A DNA stretch of 64,000 nucleotides, from assembly GCA_023014335.1 (NCBI GenBank), contig JAECYW010000025.1, forward strand, positions 62,001 through 126,000, in the 5' to 3' direction. The stretch comes from Galerina marginata. Its lineage: Eukaryota; Basidiomycota; Agaricomycetes; Agaricales; Galerinaceae. A program made the position numbers and the translations under genes. This document shows, one piece after another, positions 46,140 to 57,229 of the stretch (the stretch's first letter is position 1; each line of letters starts with the position of its first letter). The notes below the pieces were generated by a model that saw nothing but the letters and a program-made list of their open reading frames with translations, searched no databases and was not told where the DNA came from.

Positions 46140-47221
46140 TTATAATATACTGTATTTTCCTGAGGCTGATCCCACAAATTTATCTTCTGACTCTCCTTCA
46201 CCTGGCTCTTCGTCCATTTCATTTTGGATATTGTGAATTTCATTGTCTTTTTCATCATTCTTGTCTTCACTATTGGCTTCATTGTCCACATCACTGTCTT
46301 CTTCTACCACTATGTCGGCATTCTGGTCAACTGGAGAATCCTGGTGGACTGTCTGGACACCTAAGCGCCATTTGAATATATTGGCAAAGTCAGAAAAATG
46401 TGAAGATGTTCCACGTCTTTTTGGAAGCAACATCTTGAGATTCAGCCGAGGACCAGAGGCATCAAGACTGAGTGCATGACCCAGTGATTCAAAGGCAAGA
46501 CTTGGAGAGTGATATTTGGATGCCAATGATGTAGTAGGTGGTGTTTTGTATGCATAACCCAGTGATTCAAAAGCAAAGCTTGGACGGTAGCTTAGTGAGC
46601 TAGATTTGGATGTTAATAATGTTGTGTGTGGTGTTCTGTATGCATGACCTAGTGATTCATAGGCAAGACTAGGCTGATGACTTGGCAAGCCTGATTTGGA
46701 AGCTGAAGTTGGCTGACAGCTGATAGCTTCCATGAAAGCCTGAGTGGTTTTACAAGCCAATTCTGTTTGAGGACTGTCCAGCATGCTAACAGTATGCTAG
46801 TTAATTGATGCAGATAGGTTATACTATTGTGTCACTGACTCTGATACCCTGTTTACACCCAATACATGGTGTTTCTGGAGGACAAGATTAGCCTGGCAAC
46901 TAGTGTTCACAAAAAATGAGATTGTGGTGCTAAGTCACAGAAACTGTCTCTAACCTTTCAGCTGAGTCACATTGACTACCAGATGTGCACTCTTGATTCT
47001 GCTCACTGCTTGAGAAATAATGTTGATGAGAAAGTTGCACCTGTGACAAAAATGATAATATTGTATTTGGTTTTAATATTAAAAATTAAATCAGTTGAAC
47101 TCACCATAGTTGAATCCATGATTGCCTGACTGTGCCCATGTAATTGAGATGGGGTACCATGTAACAACTGTGAAGAAGTCTTTCTAGGCAAATAACTGAT
47201 TTTAGGCATCTTGTTGTCCAT
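46140..47221 (-). CDS. Three-exon gene for a repeat-containing acidic protein, unrecognised
   Basis: Exon 1 (47221-47105) opens MDNKMPKISYLPRKTSS. A 64-bp GTGAGT...CACAG intron ends at 47041. Exon 2 (47040-46955) reads VQLSHQHYFSSSEQNQ. A GTTAGA...GACAG intron ends at 46774. Exon 3 is 46773-46140. Reading frames join correctly across both introns and give about 278 residues. Exon 3 has three degenerate repeats of about 29 residues around PSLAYESLGHAYRTP, PSFAFESLGYAYKTP and PSLAFESLGHALSL, followed by a strongly acidic C-terminus (EEDSDVDNEANSEDKND). No known domain is seen. It may be a host gene or a transposon accessory gene. Confidence 0.55.
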
Positions 47222-47956
47222 ATAAAAGATTATCTAGCTGAATGTTAGATAATATAACTTGTCTGTAACAAAAAATTAGAATAATGTGTGACATGTCACA
47301 TCACAGTCACATGTTCAAAAATGCGCACTTTTAGCTATTGAAAGAAAGAGACTAGTTCCAAAATAGGAAGGTTAAAATTGAGGTTCAAGAAGCAAATAGG
47401 GTCCATTCTGATTCAGTGCTTTCATAAATAGGATAATAATATAACCAAACAAGAGCAAACAAACCTAGCAACCTGGTTATATGTTTTAAACAAATGACAA
47501 CATTCATGCCCAGTGTATATCAATAATATATGTCTCAGAATTTATACATTTTAGTTAATGTACAAGAGTCTGGAACAAAGGCTAATGGTATCTGTTCAGC
47601 AACTGATAAGTCCATTTTTTCATTTGTTACAGCAATATTTAACAATTTGCTAGATAATTTTTGCTCACAGCTTTAACTGACTGTATAAACACCAGTAGAG
47701 GCAGTTTGTGCACCTATTACCCAAGTAGAGAAAAATGAGCAGAATATGTTTGATAGTCATCAAGCAAGTTGAGTGAAAAAGGTACAGAGGTAACACATCA
47801 CAAAGACATCACTCTAGTAAAAGACATGTCCAAAATAGCCAAGAGTCTCTAAGTTCTCTAAACATTGAGTAGGCTAAAAAATATGAGAAACTGAAACACA
47901 TGAAACTGTTATGAGTTCAAAGTTAAAGTTGGCAAACTCTGTTTGCTGTGTGCTCA
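47222..47956. other. No gene recognised
   Basis: AT-rich, CpG-poor DNA with no open frame of note and no repeat that I could pair elsewhere in the window. Confidence 0.4.
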
Positions 47957-48113
47957 ACCCACATTCCATCTGGGATGTTGGTCACTCCATCAGAGAGGGT
48001 GGGATGGGGCGTAAAAAAATGTAACAGATGCCAGAAGTCCTGCTGGGGTCCTAGTTCCATTTTTGGACATGTTGCGTGTCTTTTTGGTTCCTTTTGGATG
48101 AGCGATAAAAATA
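47957..48113 (+). repeat. Dispersed repeat, CpG-depleted copy
   Basis: Counterpart of 9764-9920; nearly every CG of that copy is TG or CA here (for example GTCACCCCGTCGG against GTCACTCCATCAG). Confidence 0.7.
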
Positions 48114-48880
48114 AATTAGGTCACTTTTAGCACTACATTCCTTTTATTATTTCCGTCTTACCACTTCTAAATGTATATTTGTAGTCCTTGTAACTACAAA
48201 CCTAATCATATAATTTTTATTGCTAAATGTGCTCTAGAAGCCCTCACCTTGTGCATGTGGGCCTGTGCTTTCGGAGCACTACCCTCACCTTCTGTATGTG
48301 TACTTCTACAGTTGCCAAAACAGTGGTGGCAACCAGTGCCAACAAGACACTGGTGACAAGGTTGGCAATGAGCTGCATGCAATTGCAGCTGTACCCTAGG
48401 GGGGCAGGCATTGAGTCATAGTAAAATGAGACACTCACACAACAAAGGGCCTGTTTCCACTTGTAATTCTATCTGGCCAACTGTTCACTTGCTAGGTATT
48501 CCAGGCCACATTGCTTTGTTACAATTTGGGTCTGAAAATCTAATAGAACCAAGTGGTGCAATCATGTATCATCAGAAATTGGATAAAAATCTGTAAAATA
48601 ACGAGTAATGGGGGTGTCAGATATACAGGTGGGTCCATGAATTTGATTTGTTTACCTGTTGACCTGGTAATTTTCTGATATCTAAACATGTTACATCAAG
48701 TCATATGAAATCAAAATTTGACTCACTCCTGTTTCTTACTTTTGTCTTCCACCATCACTTTTTTATCACCTTTGTTGCATATCCTCAGACCTATCCAGAC
48801 TTCTAGTATTTGTTGTTGGTTAGTATTTATTTGCAAGTTTACAAATGGGTTGACATTGACTGACCTGCCATAGTCAATCA
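48114..48880. other. No gene recognised
   Basis: CpG-poor DNA with short open frames on both strands at 48171-48440, but no domain, repeat partner or splice-linked exon chain. Confidence 0.35.
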
Positions 48881-48883
48881 CCA

Positions 48884-50317
48884 ATGGTTAATCCAGGCAC
48901 ATTTAAAGGCTCCCAAAAGAAGTTCTTGATAGGTGAAAAGGCAACGTATAGTGCCACAATGGCAGGTGGATACAGTGCATATGCCTTTGTCCTCATTGAG
49001 AGGAGATACTTTAAATGGTATCCAGTCAATTTGCCTCACACTGAAGAGCCAAGTCCCAAGCATCTGGCTGCTGTAGACAACGATGCACCAGATACAGAAT
49101 TGGGAGGTGTTGCGGGAGCCAGCTCCAGCTGCTGCCACTTCTGCCACCTCTCGCGACCACTTGGACGCCTGCATCACATCGTGGGAGGCACCACCAGCTG
49201 CCGCCACCTCTTGTGATGATTTGCACAAGGCTTCGAAGGAGGTGGTACCTGTCCCCGTTCCGCGTGAAGCTCGACCCATGGATGTGGACAATGCATTGAA
49301 GGGGCCTGCTGTTTGCAATGGTATTTCCTTTTTTTTACTTCTCATTATTACAATATATTGATGAATATTCTATTAGAACCAGACCTCGATATTGAAATTG
49401 ATGCTCAAGGTTCTTCTTGTTCACGTGGGGGTGTACTTCGTGGTTGTGCTGCTGGCAATGTCATCAGGCTTACTGATCCACTGGATGCTGATATTGAAAT
49501 GCTTCCCCCGACTGGCTATGTTCATTATTTTGTTTCGCGCAATGATCCATCGACTCTCATCGAAGTCAGCTCAATGAATCCGTCGGGTTCTTTTTCTCAT
49601 CTCCTGGTCAACACAGCTGCTCCAGTTCTTGTCCAATTGCGGAGGCGTTATCCGCCACTTGTGGCAATGACAGGTAACAATTTATGTTGTATTTATGTCT
49701 TGATTTTCAATAAAGGGTTTGGTAGATGCTCAAATTTATGTCCTCTGAAAGAATAACATCTGGGTAATCAAAGGACCTTTCGATGTGGCAATCGAAGATA
49801 ATGAAGTGATTCAATGGTTAACGGATCGAGATGGAACTCCAGTGACATATATTTTTATTGTAAGTATTATTTTATTAACTACTTGATTTTTATATTAATC
49901 AATTTGCTTATTCAGAGTACCTTCAATGGTGTTTCAATGGTCTCCTCGTTTTCTGGACATTTATATCCTCCTCCACCGTCATCGGATGTTCCACTGAGTA
50001 CAGTCCCTTCCCACTATAGTGTCATCTCCACGCTAGCACCATCAGCATCTGTTTCTCAGGCTGGTCACCAGGCTCCATCAGCTCAGACCTCCCCAGATCT
50101 TTGAGATCAACTTATCGATGTCTTGGGGATTGATCCTGCAAGAGCAGACCAACCGAAGCTGGCTTCTCTTTCATTACCTAAGGCATGGGTTAATTTCAAC
50201 ACTTGGGATTTTGCTGCATTTCCAAATGTGACTGACAAGGAAATCAGAGAGATTTTTGTGGGTCAATCTCTGTACTACAAGTGGAAGGTGATTTCCAATC
50301 CAATCATTCACCAGTAG
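48884..50317 (+). pseudogene. Decayed multi-exon gene of a dispersed basidiomycete family
   Basis: The first exon reads NPGTFKGSQKKFLIGEKATY and ERRYFKWYPVNLPHTEEPSP, wording I associate with a family of unknown function repeated in agaricomycete genomes. The frame shifts near 49110. Introns fit at about 49320-49375 (GTATTT...TATTAG), about 49673-49755 and about 49861-49917 (GTAAGT...ATTCAG), giving ADIEMLPPTGYVHYFVSRND, then NNIWVIKGPFDVAIEDNEV and TDRDGTPVTYIFI. An in-frame TGA at 50102-50104 is followed in the same frame by DQLIDVLGIDPARADQPKL, LPKAWVNFNTWDFAAFPNV and YYKWKVISNP. The frame shift and stop indicate a pseudogene. It ends at a MITE-A-like fragment. Confidence 0.5.
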
Positions 50318-50540
50318 CTGCTAGTTTAAGACATCAAATTTGGACAGTTGTCCAAAGTCCATTTTATATCAACTTGGACAACTGTCCTTTGGACAGTTTA
50401 CCAACAACATATATATATGCTCATATCTTCATGGGAAATGTGATTGATGGCATCATTTAAATGGATTCAGGGTTGTCTACCTGATGTGATCATTTTTTGT
50501 CAGAGGCACAGCCACATCCGAGCACATCCTAGAAAGACGA
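50313..50540 (+). mobile_element. Diverged MITE-A-like fragment
   Basis: CAGTAGCTGCTAGTTTAAGA corresponds to the MITE-A end, and TCAGAGGCACAGCCACATCC, GAGCACATCCTAGAAAG, to its core. The element is internally shortened and lacks the other end. Confidence 0.6.
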
Positions 50541-51039
50541 CAGTGGGGTTGAGCTGGAGTCGACGTGGCAGTCCTCGTGCCTGCTGTCGGGTCAAAACGG
50601 CCGTGGACAGGGTCTGAGGTGGATGCTGGGGCATCAACGGGGGTGCGGGATGTATGGGGTTGGGGGGTTGCTTACCGGCTCCTCTGGTCCCTTTCCCCCA
50701 CTCCGTAAGTCACTGTGAGGTGGCAGACACGCGGTTCGTCTTCTAGAGCCCGTGACGTGGCATTCGCGACGTGGTAGGGAGGTGTTGGAATCGTGGTGGC
50801 GGGGCCGCCGACGTTCAACATGGCGGGTAGTGTGATGTGGCGGGGTCGACGTGGCGGCTGCGAATCGTGAGCGCGCGGGTGGACGTGGCAGCAAAAGGTT
50901 GCGGCCTGGGGGCGGTACCGGACGAGCAGGGAGGGAGGAAAGGGATGGTGGTGGTGGTTGACAGGAAAGAGACTGGCACGACGTGACAGAATCAACAAGC
51001 CACGAGCGGTGGGAACATTACGTAATTGCTGATGAAACT
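50541..51039. other. No gene recognised; GC-rich DNA
   Basis: GTGG/CGTGGC-rich sequence with overlapping open frames on the minus strand (86 and 108 aa) that look like base-composition artefacts. Confidence 0.35.
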
Positions 51040-51225
51040 CTCATATTCCGCCGCGGAATCCCACCAAATTCCCCATTCCGGGTGTTCTGCGCCGGATTCC
51101 GCTGGATTATAGCCCACGGAATTGGGGCTTTTGGCTGGTCCCCCTGCCATTCCGATTCCGGCAGGAATCTGCGGAATTGCAATATTCCGGCTGGAATCCT
51201 GCAGGAATCAATGGGGCATCACTAA
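51040..51225. repeat. GGAAT-rich element similar to 16951-17734
   Basis: ATTCCGCCGCGGAATCC and GGAATTGCAATATTCCGG palindromes, ending CAATGGGGCATCAC, which is comparable to the TGCCCCA end at 16958. It lies just upstream of the CxC5 gene exons. Confidence 0.45.
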
Positions 51226-51231
51226 GACCTC

Positions 51232-53013
51232 GATCGTGACCCGAAGCGCAAATCTGATCTTGAGGTTTGGGGTATTACAAAAACGGAGAAGGAGAAATTT
51301 AATTGGACAGATTTGAAGAATTGGATCTTGAATAGACGAACATTGGCGGGATTCACTCCACCACCTGCACCAGTTCCTGCACCAGTACCAGTACCAGGAC
51401 CATCCAAAGTGAGCAAGTCTTCAAAAAAGAACACTGATAGCAACAAACCATCGAAATCATTGAAGAAGAGTGGTGATGAAGGTATATCGAAGGACAAGGG
51501 AAAAGGAAAGGCAGATGGGTTAGAAAAGAAGGACAAGCATCAAAAAAGGTAATTTTTTGTTGTCATGTTCTATCTCTTTGCTCTCAGCTTGATATTTTTA
51601 AAATTTGTTGTATGTCAAATAGTGCTGTCTATGGGTTTCTCTCTATGCTTGTGTCACCTGTCTATGCTTTGATGTTTCTCCAAACTTTGATAATGCGCTG
51701 TACCCTGCATATGCCATACCTGATCTGGTTGATCTTCATGATGCTATTCCTGCCAAGAGTTGCAGCTTCACCAGAGCAAGCACAATTCCCAGATATCACA
51801 TTCAAGGCATTCTTTGCCTTTATCCAAGACACTTTCAGTTCCAAAGTTACATTGGCAACTGTTCTACTTCTGTTATTTACAATGACAGATAATCCAGATC
51901 TACTGAGTCTTCACGCTCGCCAACAACATCTCAAATGTAAAGGGGAGAACAAAAAAGAATTGTCAGCATGGATCAAATCTTTGTGATTGATCGACTTGGG
52001 AAGACAAAAAGCAAAAGGCTATTCAAGAAAAAGGAATCCACCAATAACAAAGCAGAATCAGTAGCATTCAAACTTGATTGGATGGCCAAGCTGTTAAATT
52101 TGACTCCATATAACGACCAGGGCAAATTTATTGCAAAGTTGAAACCAGTTTCACGTGAAGAAATTCAACCAGTTCTTGTTATTTGTTCAAGTAGTATGGA
52201 ATGTGAAGATATGGACTGCAAAGATCGTGGGATATCACTGTCAACAAAAGCAAGAGATATACCCAGGGTTACTCTAATAAAAGGAACACAAGTGCACAAG
52301 AATGTGATTGTTTTAGGAGGAAACTGTAAAAAGTGTAAAGCAATCTATCAAGCTAATCATGATCGAGTGGTCAAAAATGTAGTCAGTCCAACCAGAGTTT
52401 ACGTCAATTCTGCCAAGTATCTCAAAATTGGACAGACAATATGGGTAGATCGAACATTCGCAGGTGCTATTTTAAATGGAATGTACAGCTTTCATGCATC
52501 AGCTTCAGCTTATACAGAATTCTGGAATAACAGTTATGGTATCATTGATGGAGAAACTGTTGCCAAAATTACTCGGCGTCAAGTTTGGCAGGCTTTTATT
52601 CAAGAATCAATCAGAATGGTTGCTTCAGAATCTAAAGTCAATCTAGAAATGCCAGATGGGCTATCAATCAGTGATAAAACAAAGCAGGCATTTTATAAAT
52701 TGGGAAACAATGGTATTACCATTTAAAGATGCATCAGATTTAAATCTAAATTTAAATATTGAGGATGCTGCAATTGTTGGACATGATGAAAACCAAACTG
52801 TACCTCCATTGCCTGACAGGAATAGGGCTGAACCATTGAACTCGGATGAACCCCAAATCCAAGTTCCTATTGTTGATAATACAATAGACAATCAAATTCC
52901 AATGCCAGCAGAACCAAGTCAAGTTAATGATCCTATGGATGTAGATCAGCCATCTCAAAGAGATGTTACAATGGACATCCTTGATGGCATTGTTATGGGG
53001 CCCCAAATGTGTG
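51232..53013 (+). pseudogene. 5' part of a KDZ-associated CxC5/CxC6 gene
   Basis: This family accompanies, or includes, KDZ (Kyakuja-Dileera-Zisupton) transposases of basidiomycetes. An upstream exon (51232-51552) reads DLEVWGITKTEKEKFNWTDL and a Pro/Ser/Lys-rich linker. Near 51786 comes FPDITFKAFFAFIQDTFSSK. The CxC5 region at 51968-52726 has VLVICSSSMECEDMDCKD, RDIPRVTLIKGTQVHKNVIV, GGNCKKCKAIYQ, YLKIGQTIWVDRTFAGAILN, SFHASASAYTEFWNNSYG and RRQVWQAFIQESIRMVAS. A frame shift near 52715 leads to MDILDGIVMGPQMC, interrupted at 53014 by an LTR retroelement. The frame continues across the insertion at 56224. Confidence 0.8.
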
Positions 53014-53361
53014 TGTAAGGGGAACTCCGCTTCCGATTTCCGAAGCTCCGATTTCCGGGTCCGATGTTCCGGAGTTCCGCTCTGCTCCACCTGTCCGGAC
53101 GTGATTCCGAAGATTTCATTTTATTTATGGACTTTATTTTATTGTACCACTTTTATTATTTTGCATGCGACACTTGCCCTAAAGTGCCTTTTCTTATATA
53201 TACCGCTCACCTAGCATTGGGTTCCCACTTTTCCCTCTTTGGTTCCCTGCTAGGTGCGTTTAGATAGATTAGATTAGATCACCGCATTTAATATATTGAC
53301 TTTGGTTCCCTGCTAGTTCTCCGATCCGTTTCCGGCATCCCGGACTTCAGTTGCCCTTACA
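53014..53361 (+). repeat. 5' LTR (348 bp) of the truncated chromovirus
   Basis: TGTAAGGGGAACTCC to GCCCTTACA; contains two direct copies of TTTGGTTCCCTGCTAG about 60 bp apart. Confidence 0.9.
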
Positions 53362-53519
53362 GTAGGGAAAAGTGCACTCGGAGGACCGATTCCGAGGCCC
53401 GAAATTGCATTCCGTCTTTCCGAAGCATTCCGCTTTTCCGGACTTTTCAATTTCCGCTCTGAAATCCCTCCTCACCCCGGAAATTCCGCATTTCTGACGT
53501 TTTTGGCCATTCCATCGAC

Positions 53520-54711
53520 ATGTCTTCCGGAGATCAGATCGCCGCCCTTGAGAGTGCCTTAGACGCGCTGCGGAGTGAAGGGGAACACACCCAGACACTC
53601 CTACGACAATTCCTTTCCCGTCTCAGATGTTCGGACCCCAGCCATTGTAACAACACCTGTAACACCATCCATTCCCCCTCTGCGTGTTTCCGAGTTTCCG
53701 GACGATTCCGCGTTTCCGAGCGCTGTTCCGGCTCCGCATGGCTCCGATTCCGCACCCCTTCCGCCCCTGGGCATTCCCGAAGATTTGGAACTTTCTGAAC
53801 TTCAGAAATCTGCTCTCCCCACTCCCCACTCCCGAAATTTGGATTTTCCCGAATTCCGGAGTGCGTCTCAACCCGAGGCAGAGTGCCCAGGCTTCCGGTT
53901 TCCGGTTCCAAAATTTCGGAACTTTACTCCGCTTCGTCCCGGAGTTCCGCCGGATTTCGACGGAGACGGCTCCTTAGGCAGATCCTTTCTTTTCACCTGC
54001 CGAACCTATATTCATCTCGTTCCGACTGCTTTTCCGGACGTGACTGTACAAATTCTTTGGGTTCTTTCTTTTATGAAATCAGGACGCGCGTTCCGCTGGG
54101 CGGAACGGAAACTAGCATCGGAACTAACGGAAGGATTTCCATGGACTGACTGGGCAGAATTCGAGCGCGATTTCCGGTACAACTTCACTCCAGCTTACGC
54201 TGCGGCGACCGCCATTAATATTCTGGAAGGGTCAACATACTTCCAGCAAGGTCGCTCGGTGGATGACTACCTGGATGAGTTCCTGGATCTTGTGCACGAT
54301 TCGCAGTACACCGACCCCCGTACGATTGTGGTAAAATTCCGATGAGGGCTAGCTCAATGCATTTCTGTGGTTCTTAGCGGAATTGTGAGCGGCAGGCCCT
54401 CCGACATGGATCCTGATGGGTGGTACCAATTGGCCGCTCAACTTGACCAAAATCAACGGGCGGATGAGGCTTTCCTAGCTTTCTACTCTCCAGACCCACT
54501 CCCTGCTCCAACACCTGCTCTCTCGAGTCCCCTTCTCAGCCAACCATTGGCTGTTGAAAAACTTGAGGAGCAGAATTTTGATGTCCATCATATGAGTCAG
54601 GTTGAGCTGCGGAAAGGTTTAGAGGATCGGTTGTCCGAGCTGAGCTGTATAGCGGAGGACAAGTCAAAGGAGCTGGAAGAAATTCCAGTGAAGCGGAAAA
54701 TGGTGCTGTAA
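53520..54711 (+). pseudogene. gag: Decayed gag of the truncated chromovirus
   Basis: The start MSSGDQIAALESALDALRSE aligns with the gag start at 16090. The frame shifts near 53610-53640. The capsid part is recognisable ([40 protein letters not shown]). A TGA at 54343-54345 replaces the second CGA of the intact copy's FRRGL. The CCHC knuckle is deleted: EEQNFDVHHMSQVE follows directly where the knuckle should be. The open sequence runs into the inverted LTR at 54707. Confidence 0.85.
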
Positions 54712-54992
54712 GGGCAACTGAAGTCCGGGACGCCGGAAACGGGATCGGTGAACTAGCAGGGAACCAAAGAGGGAAAAGTGGGAACCCAATGCTAGGTGAG
54801 CGGTATATATAAGAAAAGGCACTTTAGGGCAAGTGTCGCATGCAAAATAATAAAAGTGGTACGATAAAATAAAGTCCATAAATAAAATGAAATCTTCGGA
54901 ATCACGTCCGGACAGGTGGAGCGGAGCGGAACTCCGGAACGTCGGACCCGGAAATCGGAGCTTCGGAAATCGGAAGCGGAGTTCCCCTTACA
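54707..54992 (-). repeat. Inverted internal LTR (286 bp)
   Basis: A reverse-orientation copy of the same LTR family with TGTAAGGG...CCTTACA ends. It is 62 bp shorter because one TTTGGTTCCCTGCTAG repeat and the sequence between the two repeats are missing. It has no target duplication (GGTGC before, CCTAC after) and marks the junction of the large pol deletion. Confidence 0.85.
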
Positions 54993-55875
54993 CCTACCAT
55001 CCGCAGACCGACGGCCAGACGGAGCGTGTCAACCAGGAATTGGAACAGTACATCCGAGTCTTTGTCAGTGAACGTCAAGATGACTGGCAAGGACTACTCC
55101 CACTTGCTGAGTTTGCATATAATAACCATGTGCACTCCTCAACTCAGCATACTCCATTCCTACTGGACACCGGACGGCATCCGCGGATGGGTTTTGAGCC
55201 TCATCAGCCTCCGTCTAAGCTGGAAGCAGTCAACGAGTTCACTCAGCGGATGAAGGACACTTTGGAGGAAGCCAAGGCAGCTCTAACCAAGGCTAAAAAT
55301 GATATGGCTAGATATTATAATCAGCGGCGAACACCAGCCCCGGTGTTCAAGGCTGGAGATAAGGTCTATTTGGATGCTAGCGACATTCAGACAACTCGCC
55401 CATCCAAGAAGTTTGCTCATCGCCGCCTAGGTCCTTACTTGGTTGAAAGGAAAATTGGACTTAACGCCTATTGACTTCGCCTTCCAGTCTCTCTTAAACG
55501 CCTTCATCCGGTCTTCAACGTGATCAAGCTGACACCTGCCCCTGATGATCCTATCCCAGGAAGGAGAGCTGCACCACCACCACCGCCAGAGCTTATCGAT
55601 GGGGAAGAACACTATGAAGTAGAGGAAATTCTCAACAGCCGCATGTTCCGCCGAAAGCTCCAGTACTTGATCAAATGGGAAGGCTATGGTCCAGAGGATA
55701 ATTCTTGGGAGTATAAGGATAATATTAGTGCTCCTGAGCTTGTCACCAGATTCCACCAGCAGAACCCAGGAGCACCGCGACAAATCCGTGCCTTAGCATT
55801 TGGCTCAATTCCTTTCCGACCTATCACCAGTCTTCCTATCGCATCGAGGCGATGCTCATTTGAGGGGGGGGTAAT
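54993..55875 (+). pseudogene. pol: C-terminal integrase and chromodomain remnant
   Basis: It resumes at [20 protein letters not shown], just before the last catalytic Glu of the integrase, and continues through [20 protein letters not shown] to the chromodomain ([32 protein letters not shown]). A TGA at 55472-55474 stands where the intact copy has CGA (Arg). The polypurine tract (GAGGGGGGGG) precedes the 3' LTR. Confidence 0.9.
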
Positions 55876-56223
55876 TGTAAGGGGAACTCCGCTTCCAATT
55901 TCCGAAGCTCCGATTTCCGGGTCCGACGTTCCGGAGTTCTGCTCCGCTCCACCTGTCCGGACATGATTCCGAAGATTTCATTTTATTTATGGACTTTATT
56001 TTATTGTACCACTTTTATTATTTTGCATGCGACACTTGCCCTAAAGTGCCTTTTCTTATATATACCGCTCACCTAGCATTGGGTTCCCACTTTTCCCTCT
56101 TTGGTTCCCTGCTAGGTGCATTTAGATAGATTAGATTAGATCACCGCATTTAATATATTGACTTTGGTTCCCTGCTAGTTCTCCGATCCGTTTCCGGCAT
56201 CCCGGACTTCAGTTGCCCTTACA
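55876..56223 (+). repeat. 3' LTR (348 bp) of the truncated chromovirus
   Basis: Same length and ends as the 5' LTR, with few base differences; followed by GTGTG. Confidence 0.9.
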
Positions 56224-56842
56224 GTGTGCAACTCAGGCATGTCAAGATCATCAAGCTGTATGGAGGAAACATTTATATGAGCATAGCCGTGTAAATCTCT
56301 CTGGAGTAAAGCGGATGTTACAGCGTCCAAATGAAACTGAAGATTGGCAAACTGCAACTTGAGGCACTGGTGTTCAAGCCCATGATGAAAATCCACCTCC
56401 AAAACAGGGTCGATCACACTTTTTTAGTCCTGCATGCTTCTACTGTGTTGAAACAATGTGCAAGCCATGTGGTGTTGTTGTTGCATGGACTAAATTTGCA
56501 AGAGCAGAGTCAGAAACAAACATTTTAAAGTTCTTGGAAACAGTATATCCCACTGAGGAGTCCCGACCACAGTATATCTGTATTGATAAAGCTTGCAGAG
56601 TCCTGAGAACAAGTATTGCCAATAGTTCTTGGTTACGCTGGAGAAATATGAACTCCTGGCTTGGTGGCTATGATTCAATCCTCAAGCGCATGACAATCAG
56701 TAACTTCAACTGGTTTTTGCACACGGATGCCCGTTTGCATTCTCTGATAGAGGGATTGGTGGCCATTGGCAGTTCAGAAATGAAGAGGGTTGTCCAGAGT
56801 ACTTATAAGGCAATGAGTCCTCCTTATTGGTCATGGATGTGA
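56224..56842 (+). pseudogene. 3' part of the KDZ-associated CxC5/CxC6 gene
   Basis: The frame of the 5' part continues through the GTGTG site into CATQACQDHQAVWRKHLYEH and VNLSGVKRMLQRPNETEDW. After a TGA near 56367 come HFFSPACFYCVETMCKPCGV, VAWTKFARAESETNILKFL, YPTEESRPQYICIDKACRVL and then, abruptly, NMNSWLGGYDSILKRMTISN and FNWFLHT. In the family as I know it, a segment with an HYxxH-type motif separates the last two blocks; it is missing here, so the copy has an internal deletion. The end near 56842 is uncertain. Confidence 0.8.
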
Positions 56843-57229
56843 TTGCCACGCAGATCTACCGACAGCCTCGTCAATTCATTGAAGGCAAAAAATGCCGAGA
56901 CTGGTATATAAACCTATTATAATTCAAATGAGCCTGGCTAGGTAATAAGCATTGAAATTATCAAGCCAGACTCCAAACCATGTTAGTAATTGGAGAGGGA
57001 AAATATGATTCAGGTGGGTATGTGTATTGGTGGGTAAGATCAAACTGGAAGTGGTATTACTTAGTATCCACATTCATTTGTCAAGTTATAACTTTCCACT
57101 TTCATCTCATCAGGAAAAAGGGGTTTGGCCCTAGAGAAACCTAGGTAGACCTGGGTGTCTTCAAAGACTGTGAAGATGGTAAAGACTCAAAGATACCTGG
57201 GTTGGTAACAAAGCAAGGTGACTTGGGAA
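56843..57229. other. No gene recognised
   Basis: Possibly the decayed 3' end of the KDZ-associated gene; no motif or repeat is seen. Confidence 0.3.

Larger units (their letters stand above)
53014..56223 (+). mobile_element. Truncated Ty3/gypsy chromovirus inside the KDZ-associated gene
   Basis: Two 348-bp LTRs (53014-53361, 55876-56223) are flanked by GTGTG (53009-53013 and 56224-56228). Inside are a decayed gag, an inverted extra LTR and the end of integrase plus chromodomain; protease, reverse transcriptase, RNase H and most of integrase are gone. It is related to the intact element at 10509-16750 but belongs to another subfamily (LTR length, gag sequence). Confidence 0.92.

Noticed and set aside
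54707..54992. Ordinary solo LTR insertion
   Set aside because: No target duplication, and it sits exactly at the pol deletion junction, so a rearrangement within the element is more likely.
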